DNA of 55,408 bases, taken from contig JANQQD010000375.1 of NCBI GenBank assembly GCA_028285185.1, positions 1 through 55,408 on the forward strand, written 5' to 3'. The translations under genes and the position numbers were made by a program. How positions within the stretch are numbered: the first letter of the stretch is position 1; every line of letters starts with the position of its first letter. The notes beneath the pieces are model-generated. The model saw only the letters and a list, made by a program, of their open reading frames with translations, did no database searches and was not told the DNA's origin. Below are positions 1 through 8,199 of the stretch, one piece after another. The DNA is from Anaerolineae bacterium (GTDB lineage: Bacteria; Pseudomonadota; Alphaproteobacteria; DSM-16000; Inquilinaceae).

Positions 1-104
1 TGGGCTCCGGCCGGGCGATCGGGGAAGCCATGCGCGCCGGGGGATGCGCCGGCTTCCTGGCCGGCATCCGGCGTGCGATCGAAGAGGGAGAGATTATCGA
101 ATAG
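1..104 (+). CDS. C-terminal end of an unidentified protein (truncated by the window edge)
   Basis: An open frame enters from the left edge (codons in phase from base 3) and stops at TAG 102-104. The visible 33 residues run from GSGRAIGEAMRAGG to an acidic tail, RRAIEEGEIIE. Glycine/alanine-rich helices ending in a charged tail would suit the end of a TIM-barrel or Rossmann enzyme, but no family can be named from this much. It converges on the CBS protein gene, which stops 28 bases further on. Confidence 0.5.
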   Translation, partial: GSGRAIGEAMRAGGCAGFLAGIRRAIEEGEIIE

Positions 105-131
105 ACGACACCCGGTTCGGCCGGAGTCTTG

Positions 132-593
132 TCACTGGGTTTTCACCAGCGATGAGACATCTTCGCCAATTTCCCGCTCCAGCGCCTCCAGGGCGTGCAC
201 ATCCTCTCCGATGAAGTCCCTCACCGAGACGACGCCCAGAACCTGCGGCTCGCCCGGCGGCGCGTCGGGCTGAATGACGGGCAGGTGGCGAAGCCCGAGC
301 TCTTTCATTTGTCGGATCGCGGCGAGAACCGTCGTTTTCGGGGTCACGAAGATCGGGTTCGACGTCATGACCCGTCCGATCCGTGTGCTGTCGATGTCTT
401 GCCCCGCGGCAACGACACGGAACACGATGTCCCGCTCCGTCAGCACGCCGACCAGCCGGCCCTCGTCCACCACCAGGATCGAGCTCACCTTGCGGAGCCT
501 CATCATCTTGGCGGCTTCGCTGACCGAGATGTTCGGGCCGAGCTCCAACAGATTCCCGCTTCGCAGCACATCGCCTACTGTTCTCGCGGTCAT
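132..593 (-). CDS. CBS-pair domain protein
   Basis: A 153-residue soluble protein made almost entirely of two CBS domains (about residues 5-65 and 70-137 from the chosen start). The first ends in the typical LVGVLTERDIVFRV strand-helix and the second in VLGVVSVRDFIGE. CBS pairs bind adenosine nucleotides (AMP, ATP, NADH, SAM) and usually act as energy or redox sensors; stand-alone pairs often regulate a partner enzyme, which is not evident here. I chose ATG 593 because GAGGGG lies nine bases upstream. An in-frame ATG at 623 would add ten residues but has no clear SD. mltA lies upstream on the same strand, 56 bases away, so the two could be co-transcribed. Confidence 0.85.
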   Translation of the reverse strand: MTARTVGDVLRSGNLLELGPNISVSEAAKMMRLRKVSSILVVDEGRLVGVLTERDIVFRVVAAGQDIDSTRIGRVMTSNPIFVTPKTTVLAAIRQMKELGLRHLPVIQPDAPPGEPQVLGVVSVRDFIGEDVHALEALEREIGEDVSSLVKTQ

Positions 594-649
594 TCGCGGT
601 TTCCCCTCAAGAGCGATCGTCATAGCGCGGATGGACTGGCGCTCTGCGC

Positions 650-1780
650 CTAACGTTCGGCGACATTCCGGCCAAAAGCGCTACGCGGCACGAGCATATA
701 GTAACCGCCGCGGGCTTGCATCCGGCCCGCGCTTTCCGCGGCCACATCGCCCGATCCCCAAAACAGGTCGCCCCGTACCTGGCCCTGAATGGCGCCACCC
801 ACATCTTGGGCGATCACCAGCCGTTGGATCCGCCCTGTGCTGGTGGGCGCGTTTGTGAGGTCGATCCAAAGCGGTGTGCCGAGGGGGATGTAGTCGCGGT
901 CCACCGCAAGGCTGCGGCCGTCCGTCAGGGGGACATCCTGGGCGCCGCGTACGCTGCCGTCGCGGATCTCGAAGAAAATGTAAGATGGATTGAGGTTCAT
1001 CAGGTCCTGCGCCTCGCCCGGGTTGGCTTCCAGCCAACCGCGAATCAGCTGCATGGACATCTCTTCCCGCGTCGCGATTTCGCGGTCGATCAGGGCGCGG
1101 CCGATGGCGTAATAGCGGTGGCCGTTCTGCCCGTCATAGCCGAGATGGACGCGTGTCCCATCCTCCATCTGCACATAGCCGGAGCCCTGGATCTCGAGGA
1201 AGAAGGCATCGATCGGGTCGTCTACCCAAAGAATCTCCAAGCCCCGGCCCGCGAGTGCGCCGTCGGCGATCTGTGCACGGGTCGGCAGCCGGCCGCGGCC
1301 GCGCGGCGGCATGCGGTAGAGAGGCACGCTGTAGCGGCTGTCGGGCTGCCAGCTTCCGCGCAGGACCGGCGCGAAATAGCCGGTGAACAGGCCGCCCGCC
1401 CTTGCGCCGCTCGCCACGGGCACAGGCACGAACCACTGTTCGAAGAACTGCCGTGCCGCCTCGGAATTGCCGGCGGGAACGCGCTGTGCCGCCTGGCAGA
1501 TCGACTGCCATTCGCCATACGTGCCGTCGACGCCGCCGTAGGAAATCGGCGTAGCGGACGAACGCGAAACCATGCGGGGGCAGCTTTGCAGAAGGGCGGG
1601 GATCGCCGCGCTGTGGTTGTCGCCGGCCCAGCCGGAGAGCTGAACGAAATCCGGCGACACGGCAACCCCAGCTGGGGCCGCCGGCTGTCCGCTCCGCTGG
1701 CTTGAGCCGCACCCTGCCATCACCGCCGCCACCAGGCACAACAGAAATCCGCCAAGTCCACGCCTCGCCGAAACAAGCAT
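650..1780 (-). CDS. mltA: Membrane-bound lytic murein transglycosylase A
   Basis: Cleaves the MurNAc-GlcNAc bond of peptidoglycan to give 1,6-anhydromuramoyl products, acting from the inner face of the outer membrane. The N-terminus is a lipoprotein signal with lipobox VMAGC (lipidated Cys near residue 24), so it should be anchored. The MltA barrel region includes GLFTGYFAPVLRGS. The C-terminal 3D domain reads AQDVGGAIQGQVRGDLFWGS, with the conserved aspartates expected of the catalytic site. Length (376 residues) is normal for the family. ATG 1780 is preferred because AGGGG lies just upstream; a GTG two codons earlier (1786) is possible. It is divergent from the cyclase gene. Confidence 0.93.
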   Translation of the reverse strand: MLVSARRGLGGFLLCLVAAVMAGCGSSQRSGQPAAPAGVAVSPDFVQLSGWAGDNHSAAIPALLQSCPRMVSRSSATPISYGGVDGTYGEWQSICQAAQRVPAGNSEAARQFFEQWFVPVPVASGARAGGLFTGYFAPVLRGSWQPDSRYSVPLYRMPPRGRGRLPTRAQIADGALAGRGLEILWVDDPIDAFFLEIQGSGYVQMEDGTRVHLGYDGQNGHRYYAIGRALIDREIATREEMSMQLIRGWLEANPGEAQDLMNLNPSYIFFEIRDGSVRGAQDVPLTDGRSLAVDRDYIPLGTPLWIDLTNAPTSTGRIQRLVIAQDVGGAIQGQVRGDLFWGSGDVAAESAGRMQARGGYYMLVPRSAFGRNVAER

Positions 1781-1982
1781 CGCCACCCCTTGATCTTAGC
1801 TATTGAAGACCTTGGATGGACAGTACCAGAAATCGTCTATCTTCAAACTAATCTTTTTCTGCGCTTTCGGCGCTCAGGGTAGCGAACGGCTTGATGCAAA
1901 GGTCGTCGCCAATTCCGTCCACCATGGTGTAATTGGCTGGCAGGGGCGATCCTGCCGTGCGGCCATCAGATGCAACGGGGAC

Positions 1983-3995
1983 ATGGACAGGCTGAGCGAC
2001 GCTGACGATTCAGACATAGACAGCCTCCAGGCGGATGGGCCCCGTTTGCGGCGTCTGTTGCTGCATCCTTGGGTCATCGCACTGGTCATCTGCCACGGTG
2101 TGTTTGCTTGTGTGATAGCTGCGCGATACGCCGGTGCTTTGCAGCCGGTTGAGCTGCTGGTCTACGACCTGGCGCGTCGGGTGCTGGCGGACCGTGTCTC
2201 GGACGATACGTCGCGGGTCGTCGTGATCGCCATCGAGGAAGACGACCTGCGCCGGCATGGCTGGCCGCTCAGTGACGGTCTGCTTGCGGAAATCGGTGCC
2301 GGTGCCCGCACGGCGGGGGCCGAGGCGTTGTTGATGGACATCGTGCGCGATTGGCCGGTGGCCCCAGGCAGCGGTGAGCTTGACGCGTTGCTGAGGCAGG
2401 ATGACCATATCTATTGGGCTTACAGCCCGCCCGATTCGGGCTGGATCGGGACGCCGCCGCCTGAGCCGCTGATCGGGACGGACCGCATAGGCTTTGCCGA
2501 CATGATCGCCGATCCTGACGGCATCACGCGGCGTGGCCTCGTGTTCCTTGCCGCCGCCAACGCACAAGGCTTCTCCCGCAGCCTCGGCCTTGTGGGTGCT
2601 CTCGCCTATCTCCGCCCGCGGGGTATCGCCCCGCAGGCGGACCCTCGCGGCCCCGAGTACATGCGCCTCGGGGCAACGACACTGCGCCCGATGCGGCCGA
2701 CCGAGGGCGCCTATGTCAGTGTCGATGCGGGCGGCTATCAGTTCGTTCTGGACTTCGCCAACGGCATCGCGCCTTTCGCTCAGTATTCTCTTCAGTCGCT
2801 GCTGGACGGCGACTTGCCGGAGGGCGCGCTGGCCGGGCGCATCGTTTTCGTCGGCGCGGCGACAGAAAGTGTGAAAGACCACTTCTACACACCCTTCGGC
2901 GCCGGGCGTGGCAGCCGCGATGTGACGCACGGGGTGCAGCTGCACGCCAATGTCGCGGATCAGATCTTGCGCCATGCCCTGGATGGAGCTGTGCCGATTC
3001 GCGGCATCGACGATCGCGCCGAGCTGGCGATCGCCTGGGGGGCCGCCCTGGTGATGGGGGCACTGGCGCTCACCTTGAGCATCGGCGGTCTGGGCGGCGT
3101 GGTGGCGTCGGGGCTGGCGGCGATGGTCGGTGTCTGGCTGATGCTGCTGAGCCAGGGTTTATGGTTGCCTGTAGTGGAGCCGACGGCCGTATGGCTTCTG
3201 TCCGGTGGCTTCGTCGTCGCCTACAGGTCCCAGCACGACCGGGCGGCCAGGACGCTGCTGATGCGCATGCTTTCGGCGCATGTGTCGGACGCAGTTGCGC
3301 GCGAGATCTGGCGCCAGCGCAGCAGCTTCCTGGACGGTGGGCGCCCACGCCCGCGCCGCCTGGTGGCGACGGTGCTGTTCTCGGACATCAACGGTTTCAC
3401 GCCGCTGTCCGAATCGATGCCGCCGCCGCAGCTGATGGCGTGGCTCAACACCTACATGGAAGCGATGGCCCGGGCCGTTGCCCGAAACGGAGGCGTGGTC
3501 GACAAGTTCATCGGCGACGCCGTGATGGCGATCTTCGGCGTTCCTGTGCCTCGCCAGTCGGCCGCGGAGATCGACGACGACGCCCGCAACGCGGTCGCAT
3601 GCGCGCTTGCGATGCGTGACGCGCTCGTTGCGCTCAACGCCGAATGGCAGCGCCAAAACCTGCCTCAGGCCGCCTTCAGCGTCGGTATCCACACCGGCCC
3701 CGTCATCGCTGGCAGCCTGGGTGGGCCGGAAAGAATGGACTACACTGTGATCGGCGACACTGTAAACACGGCCGCACGTCTGGATTCCTTTGCTAAGACC
3801 GTGCCAGCCCCGTCCGATGCGGGGGCCTGCTGCCGGATCGTCGTCAGCGCAGAGACGTGGAGTCGACTTGGCGGCACGTTCGACGGCCTTTGGGTCGGAG
3901 AGGTCGCGCTTAAGGGCAAGACCGAACGCATCGGAGCGTACAGGCTGACCGTTGACGGGAATTCCGGCGGGACGACGAGCCCGGCCGCGGACTAG
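1983..3995 (+). CDS. CHASE2-domain class III adenylate cyclase
   Basis: A 670-residue membrane cyclase predicted to make cAMP from ATP in response to a periplasmic signal. Order: one N-terminal membrane helix, a CHASE2 sensor (about residues 60-330), three membrane helices (about 345-420), then a cytoplasmic class III catalytic domain (about 450-650). Visible catalytic features are the metal Asp in LFSDINGFT, the adenine-selecting Lys and second metal Asp in DKFIGDAVMAIFG, and YTVIGDTVNTAARLDS with the adenine-type Asp and transition-state Asn/Arg. All residues for activity are present and favour adenylate over guanylate cyclase. The frame is open from 1803, but the first 60 residues look non-coding, so ATG 1983 is preferred. 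The DUF928 gene follows after 13 bases. Confidence 0.88.
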   Translation: MDRLSDADDSDIDSLQADGPRLRRLLLHPWVIALVICHGVFACVIAARYAGALQPVELLVYDLARRVLADRVSDDTSRVVVIAIEEDDLRRHGWPLSDGLLAEIGAGARTAGAEALLMDIVRDWPVAPGSGELDALLRQDDHIYWAYSPPDSGWIGTPPPEPLIGTDRIGFADMIADPDGITRRGLVFLAAANAQGFSRSLGLVGALAYLRPRGIAPQADPRGPEYMRLGATTLRPMRPTEGAYVSVDAGGYQFVLDFANGIAPFAQYSLQSLLDGDLPEGALAGRIVFVGAATESVKDHFYTPFGAGRGSRDVTHGVQLHANVADQILRHALDGAVPIRGIDDRAELAIAWGAALVMGALALTLSIGGLGGVVASGLAAMVGVWLMLLSQGLWLPVVEPTAVWLLSGGFVVAYRSQHDRAARTLLMRMLSAHVSDAVAREIWRQRSSFLDGGRPRPRRLVATVLFSDINGFTPLSESMPPPQLMAWLNTYMEAMARAVARNGGVVDKFIGDAVMAIFGVPVPRQSAAEIDDDARNAVACALAMRDALVALNAEWQRQNLPQAAFSVGIHTGPVIAGSLGGPERMDYTVIGDTVNTAARLDSFAKTVPAPSDAGACCRIVVSAETWSRLGGTFDGLWVGEVALKGKTERIGAYRLTVDGNSGGTTSPAAD

Positions 3996-4008
3996 GAAAG
4001 GGTCGACC

Positions 4009-4809
4009 ATGTGCAGACGCCAAGTCATGTCGGCGGCGTTGGTTCTCGTTTTGGCGACGGCCCACTCGGCCGCCATGGCCGAAGATCCGGAACCGGCCGA
4101 CCAGGATGAGCAGCCGGAAGGGCAGGGGCTGTCGACCGAGGGCGATCCCGATGGAGCGCTCGGAGGCATGTCTGACGACACGGATCTGGACGCCGAGCCG
4201 GTCACCTTCGTCTACAAGCCGCCTGCGATGGTCAATCCAGCGGGCCGGATCCCTGCTGTGACCCGCAGCCAGGCCAGTGGCGTGGCCTCGGCCTATGTGG
4301 TTGCACCCGACCATGTAGCCTGGACACGCGTCGCCTCACCGGATCTCCACTTCTACTTTCTGGAACCCGTCGGAACGCCAGTGGAGATCCTTCTGATCGC
4401 CGAAGATGCGATGGATCCGGAACTTGAGGTGCTGCTGACCCAGGGCTTTGCTGCGGGCTTTCACTCCATCTCTCTGGACGCCCTTGAGGTCACGCTTGAA
4501 TTTGATCGCGTTTACGAGTGGTCGGTTTCGGTTGTGGTCGATCCGTCGCGGCGCTGGCTTGACGAGGTCTCGATCGGCGCCATCCAGCGTGTCGAGCCGG
4601 ACCTTGCGTTGGCGGAACAGTTGGCGTCAGCGGATCTCGCTGCTCGGGCCGCGCTTTTCGCCTCAAACGGATACTGGTACGACATGATCAGCGCGACCTT
4701 CACCCTCATGGCAAGGTATCCTGATGATCTCCATTGGCCCGCCTTGTTGGCCGATCTGCTCGAGACTGAGGGTGTTGGCGATTCCGACAATCTGGCGGAG
4801 CTACTCTAG
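4009..4809 (+). CDS. Secreted DUF928-like protein
   Basis: A 266-residue exported protein of unknown function. A signal peptide (cleavage near AMA-ED, residue 24) is followed by an acidic Pro/Gln-rich linker and then a beta-rich region resembling DUF928: RIPAVTRS, YVVAPDHVAWTRVASPDLHF, an FYFLEP strand, and YEWSVSVVVDPSRR near residue 170. In cyanobacteria, DUF928 genes are often found beside CHASE2 proteins. Here it starts 13 bases after the CHASE2 cyclase with an AGGAAAGG SD over the upstream stop, so it is surely co-transcribed and may act in the periplasm with the CHASE2 sensor (inference). The DUF assignment is by eye and should be taken as probable. Confidence 0.72.
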   Translation: MCRRQVMSAALVLVLATAHSAAMAEDPEPADQDEQPEGQGLSTEGDPDGALGGMSDDTDLDAEPVTFVYKPPAMVNPAGRIPAVTRSQASGVASAYVVAPDHVAWTRVASPDLHFYFLEPVGTPVEILLIAEDAMDPELEVLLTQGFAAGFHSISLDALEVTLEFDRVYEWSVSVVVDPSRRWLDEVSIGAIQRVEPDLALAEQLASADLAARAALFASNGYWYDMISATFTLMARYPDDLHWPALLADLLETEGVGDSDNLAELL

Positions 4810-5466
4810 CTGAACGACCCCGTCCACGCCGGCCAGGCGGCCTATACCCCCGCCACGCTGCGGGTCTACGACGCCGTCGTTCTGGGCCTGACCAACCGGC
4901 TTCTTTGGCGTTGCCCGACCCGGCATCTGCGCGCTCTCTACGACAGCAATGTCTCGGGCCGTCACCTCGATGTCGGTGTGGGGACCGGATACTTCCTGCA
5001 CCACGCCCGTTTTCCGGTTGAAGTGCCGGACATCACGCTGCTGGACCTGAACCCGCACTGCCTGGACGCGGCCTCCAGCCGGATTGCCCGTCATCGGCCG
5101 ACCAGGGTGCGTGCCAATGTGCTGGAGCCCTGGCCGGTCGGTGGGCCGTTTTCATCGATCGGTCTTTGCTATCTGCTGCACTGCCTGCCCGGGGCGATGG
5201 CCGACAAGGCTGTGCTGCTGGACCACGCCAGGGCTGCGCTCTCAGACGATGGCCGGATCTTCGGCGCCACGATCCTGCAAGGCGACGCCCCGCGGTCAGG
5301 GGCAGCGCGGGCGTTGATGGAGATCTATAACAAGAAGGGTGTTTTCTCGAACCGGGGCGACACCGAAGATGGGCTGAAGGCCGCGCTGACCGCACGGTTT
5401 GCCCAAGTGTCGGTCGAGATGCGAGGTTGTGTCGCGGTGTTCACGGCAAGTGGGCGACCGATCTGA
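4810..5466 (+). CDS. Class I SAM-dependent methyltransferase with probable CTG start
   Basis: About 218 residues. Motif I is HLDVGVGTGYFLHHA (about residues 53-67), followed by DITLLDLNPHCL (acidic loop contacting the SAM ribose) and the methyltransferase core SSIGLCYLLHCLPG. The region before motif I (GQAAYTPATLRVYDAVVLG, NRLLWRCPT) looks like the genuine N-terminus of this subfamily, but from the upstream TAG (4807-4809) to motif I there is no in-frame ATG, GTG or TTG. The only candidate is CTG 4810, directly after the stop of the DUF928 gene and nine bases downstream of a GGAG (4797-4800). A GTG at 4978 would destroy the SAM site. Substrate unknown; third gene of the CHASE2-DUF928 operon. 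Confidence 0.78.
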   Translation: MNDPVHAGQAAYTPATLRVYDAVVLGLTNRLLWRCPTRHLRALYDSNVSGRHLDVGVGTGYFLHHARFPVEVPDITLLDLNPHCLDAASSRIARHRPTRVRANVLEPWPVGGPFSSIGLCYLLHCLPGAMADKAVLLDHARAALSDDGRIFGATILQGDAPRSGAARALMEIYNKKGVFSNRGDTEDGLKAALTARFAQVSVEMRGCVAVFTASGRPI

Positions 5467-5536
5467 TCGGTTTCGATCGGCTGCGTAACCGTCCCGGCCG
5501 TGCCGGCATCAGACATAGGCGAACGGAGGGAATGCG

Positions 5537-6169
5537 ATGGGACTGTTCTCTGAGCTGTTGGACGGCGGAAAGGACTCCGTCTATCCGAACGCCTTTCCCG
5601 ACCCGGCGGAGGACCTGCCGGCGGACAGCGGCGCTGAGACGGCGGTGCTGGCCGGCGGCTGCTTCTGGTGCGTGGAAGCGGTCTACAAGGATCTTGACGG
5701 CGTGCTTGCCGTGACGTCGGGCTATGCCGGCGACGGTGAGGATACGGCTGATTATCGCACGGTCTGCAGTGGCGCGACCAATCATGCCGAAGTCGTGAGC
5801 GTCCGCTACGACCCGGCTCGGATCAGCTATGGACAGGTGCTGAGGATCTTCTTCGCCATCGCCCATGATCCGACGCAGGTGGACAGGCAAGGCGGCGATG
5901 TCGGGCGGCAGTACCGTTCGGCCATCTTCTATGCCGACGACGACCAGAAACGCGTGGCTGAGGCCTATATCCGCCAGCTCGACGAAGCCGGCGTCTTCAA
6001 GAAGCCGATCGCCACCACGCTGGAGCCGCTGTCGGCCTTCTTCGAGGCCGAGGCGTATCATCAGGACTATGCGGCACGGAATCCGGCCAATCCGTATATC
6101 GCGTACAACGCCATGCCGAAGGTGCAGAAGCTGCACAAGTATTTCGGCGACCGCCTGAAGAAGGTGTGA
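5537..6169 (+). CDS. msrA: Peptide-methionine (S)-S-oxide reductase
   Basis: Reduces methionine-S-sulfoxide, free or in proteins, using thioredoxin. The family signature [17 protein letters not shown] sits at residues 40-56 with catalytic Cys42. The conserved [31 protein letters not shown] and [10 protein letters not shown] segments follow in order. At 210 residues it has the roughly 40-residue N-terminal extension common in the longer MsrA form. There is no signal peptide, so it should be cytoplasmic. A GGAGGGAATGCG SD precedes ATG 5537. msrB follows 43 bases downstream in the same direction, giving a repair pair for both sulfoxide stereoisomers. Confidence 0.97.
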   Translation: MGLFSELLDGGKDSVYPNAFPDPAEDLPADSGAETAVLAGGCFWCVEAVYKDLDGVLAVTSGYAGDGEDTADYRTVCSGATNHAEVVSVRYDPARISYGQVLRIFFAIAHDPTQVDRQGGDVGRQYRSAIFYADDDQKRVAEAYIRQLDEAGVFKKPIATTLEPLSAFFEAEAYHQDYAARNPANPYIAYNAMPKVQKLHKYFGDRLKKV

Positions 6170-6212
6170 GCGCTGCAGCCGGCAGGCCCAGCGAGGAAGG
6201 AAATCGGACGCC

Positions 6213-6701
6213 ATGACCATCGATAATCCCGATGTGACGAACGCCAGCGCCATGCGCTCGGCCAGCGGACATGACCTGACGCCGCCCAGTCCCGACGAGC
6301 GGGCGCGGCTTGAGGCGACGCTGAACGCCGAAGAACGGCGCGTCATCCTGAACCATGGGACGGAAGCGCCGTTCTGCGGCGGCTTGTTGAACAACAAAGC
6401 CGAAGGCATCTACGTTTGCCGCCTCTGCGCGCTGCCCCTGTTCCGGTCCGGGGCGAAGTTCGAGAGCGGCAGCGGGTGGCCCAGCTTCACGGCACCCTAT
6501 GGCGCCGACCACATCACAAGCGTGCGCGACACCAGCCACGGCATGATCCGCACCGAGATCCGCTGTCGCCGCTGCGACGGCCATCTCGGCCATGTCTTCC
6601 CCGACGGCCCACCGCCGACCGGCGAACGTTATTGCCTGAACTCCGTATCCATGGAATTCGTCGCCGATGGCGAGGCGTTGCCGCAACGGGGGCAATCATA
6701 A
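6213..6701 (+). CDS. msrB: Peptide-methionine (R)-S-oxide reductase
   Basis: Reduces methionine-R-sulfoxide, complementing the upstream MsrA. The 162-residue protein has a roughly 30-residue N-terminal tail, then GTEAPFCGG, the first zinc pair in [22 protein letters not shown], the second zinc pair in [17 protein letters not shown], and catalytic Cys in [12 protein letters not shown]. All four zinc cysteines and the catalytic Cys are present. GAGGAAGG lies upstream of ATG 6213. It probably forms a two-gene operon with msrA. It converges on the AT-richer orphan gene, which stops 38 bases on. Confidence 0.96.
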   Translation: MTIDNPDVTNASAMRSASGHDLTPPSPDERARLEATLNAEERRVILNHGTEAPFCGGLLNNKAEGIYVCRLCALPLFRSGAKFESGSGWPSFTAPYGADHITSVRDTSHGMIRTEIRCRRCDGHLGHVFPDGPPPTGERYCLNSVSMEFVADGEALPQRGQS

Positions 6702-6739
6702 GCGCGACAAGCCGCGCCCATGGTCTCCGGGCTGGGAGG

Positions 6740-7066
6740 TCAAAGCTGTCCGGCAATGGAGAAAATGACTGTGACCTTGTCATGGTCGTTGAAGAAGTAC
6801 TTCGTTGAGTCTCTGAATTCTTCCGCCGTATAGGCGCCGGTGTTGTCACTTTTGCTGGTCTTCGATTCCCGCCGAAATTCAAGCAGCCAGGGGTCGCAGA
6901 TCACGGCATCTTGGTGCCATTCGAGCATATGCTGCGTTTCGTCTGGTTCTCTGCACTCGACGCCGATAGCAACAAAAGAGTGATTTCCGACATACTTGAC
7001 ATTGTCGGCCATGACAGGAGCCAGAGGAAAGACCGATTTTTGGTAGAGCTGCCAAAAGCTGGACAT
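6740..7066 (-). CDS. Hypothetical protein, 108 residues
   Basis: No family recognised. A soluble, mixed-charge protein with aromatic residues (YVGNHSFVAIGVECRE, DPWLLEFRRESKTSKS) that ends in strands and reads like a small alpha/beta domain. The start ATG 7066 has a good GGAGA SD seven bases upstream. It lies 30 bases after a second orphan gene on the same strand, so the two are probably an operon. Both have clearly lower GC and more A/T-ending codons than the surrounding genes, suggesting recent acquisition. The size and pairing would fit a toxin/antitoxin or immunity pair, but nothing in the sequence shows such a function. Confidence 0.6.
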   Translation of the reverse strand: MSSFWQLYQKSVFPLAPVMADNVKYVGNHSFVAIGVECREPDETQHMLEWHQDAVICDPWLLEFRRESKTSKSDNTGAYTAEEFRDSTKYFFNDHDKVTVIFSIAGQL

Positions 7067-7096
7067 GGCCAGCTCTCCGCATGCGGCAATTCCGTG

Positions 7097-7351
7097 TTAT
7101 TCTATCTTCTCTTCGACGAGCTTGAAGTAATCAACCAGGCTGTGACTCTTGCTCTTCGCCTTGGCTACCGCGGTGGCGCCGTCAATATCGTCGCGTAGCG
7201 CCTTCTGGGCCGCCGCCAACTGCTCTTTAGTCAGTCCGTCTTTCCCGGTTGGAATCACGAGGTTGGAAATCCGCTTGACCTTGTTCCGGACCTCGTTGGC
7301 AATCACGCTGGCGATGCCGAGCCGTTCCAATTGCGTGTCATATTTGCCCAT
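7097..7351 (-). CDS. Hypothetical small helical protein, 84 residues
   Basis: No family recognised. The protein starts MGKYDTQLERLGIASVIAN, is lysine-rich and predicted mostly helical, and has a central GLTKEQLAAAQKALRDD helix and an acidic C-terminal helix (LVDYFKLVEEKIE). The open frame continues 24 codons further upstream, but those residues (VLVSRRSTDRCAER) look non-coding and ATG 7351 gives a cleaner N-terminus. It is the first gene of the two-gene, AT-richer operon. A strongly A/T-rich 170-base region upstream, before the PAS gene transcribed the other way, presumably carries its promoter. Confidence 0.6.
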   Translation of the reverse strand: MGKYDTQLERLGIASVIANEVRNKVKRISNLVIPTGKDGLTKEQLAAAQKALRDDIDGATAVAKAKSKSHSLVDYFKLVEEKIE

Positions 7352-7698
7352 GATCGGTGTCTTTCTTTCAGCGCATCGGTCTGTGGATCTCCGGCTCACC
7401 AAGACGAGGATCGCGCCCGCCATCGCTAAGATCTTCGCGATGATATGCAGAATGAATTGAGAATCTCATCAATATAAAATCATGTTTAGACAGGTTATTT
7501 GCTTTATAGTCGTATAATGAGGATATGATTGCAATTGAAGCGTTGATAATCGCACCTGTACTTGCGATTCGATGCTGGCTGATGGCACCATCGCTGGCCG
7601 CCGATGCTTTTTCGAGAATTCAACTCGACCAGAATGTGACGAAGGTTGAGTTCTCGTTCCTGGACCAGGAGACGAGGCACGGCAACGGGGGTGCTTCC
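7352..7698. promoter_or_regulatory. AT-rich divergent intergenic region with a consensus -10 box
   Basis: About 350 bases between the orphan pair (minus strand) and the PAS_5 gene (plus strand). Bases 7440-7540 are far richer in A/T than anything nearby. A perfect TATAAT lies at 7513-7518 on the plus strand, suitable for the PAS gene, although no good -35 sits 17 bases before it. The plus frame is open from ATG 7525, directly after GAGG, so the PAS protein could carry 58 extra residues; that stretch looks non-coding. I see no other gene here. Confidence 0.45.
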
Positions 7699-8169
7699 AT
7701 GTCCGCAAGGATGCGGGTCGACTTCACCGAGGATGACCTTTCCCATGCTCGCCAGCGCCACCTTTACGCCTATTGGCAGGAGGCGCGCTGCGAGGCGTGG
7801 TGCCCGCCGGTCGCGTCCATCGACCCGATGAAGCTGCCGCGCGATACCCTGAGCTTTCTGTCGGTCCTTGAGGTTGTCGGACCAGATGCGGAGGGCGCGC
7901 CGCAGCGATTCCGCGTCCGGCTTCACGGTACGGAGATCGTCGAGGCAACGGGGATTGAGATCACCGGCCGCTATCTCGACGAGATCGACGGCATGGCACG
8001 GCAGATCGAGCGTTGCCGATGGATGGTACGGCACGCGCGTCCCTATCTGGTCGCGGACGCGCTGACTTGGTCACCGCGCCTGCACAGCGCCTATACGGCG
8101 CTGAACCTGCCCTTCGGCGATCCCGACGGGAAGGTCCGACGCATCGTTGCCGTATTCGCTTTCACCTGA
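7699..8169 (+). CDS. PAS_5-family PAS domain protein
   Basis: 156 residues from ATG 7699, made of one PAS-like fold of the type annotated PAS_5 in alphaproteobacteria. It begins ARQRHLYAYWQEAR, has a middle segment LSFLSVLEVVGPD followed by FRVRLHGTEIVEATGIEITGRYLDEI (the PAS beta-sheet with the typical G-T-x-V and T-G-R-Y steps), and ends in PFGDPDGKVRRIVAVFAF. No output domain is attached, and the function of such stand-alone proteins is unknown. An in-frame ATG at 7525 would give 214 residues, but the extra part is unlike the family. It converges on the hydrolase gene, whose stop is 30 bases away. Confidence 0.75.
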   Translation: MSARMRVDFTEDDLSHARQRHLYAYWQEARCEAWCPPVASIDPMKLPRDTLSFLSVLEVVGPDAEGAPQRFRVRLHGTEIVEATGIEITGRYLDEIDGMARQIERCRWMVRHARPYLVADALTWSPRLHSAYTALNLPFGDPDGKVRRIVAVFAFT

Positions 8170-8199
8170 CGTCGGTTTCCGGGGGCAGCGACGGCCGGT

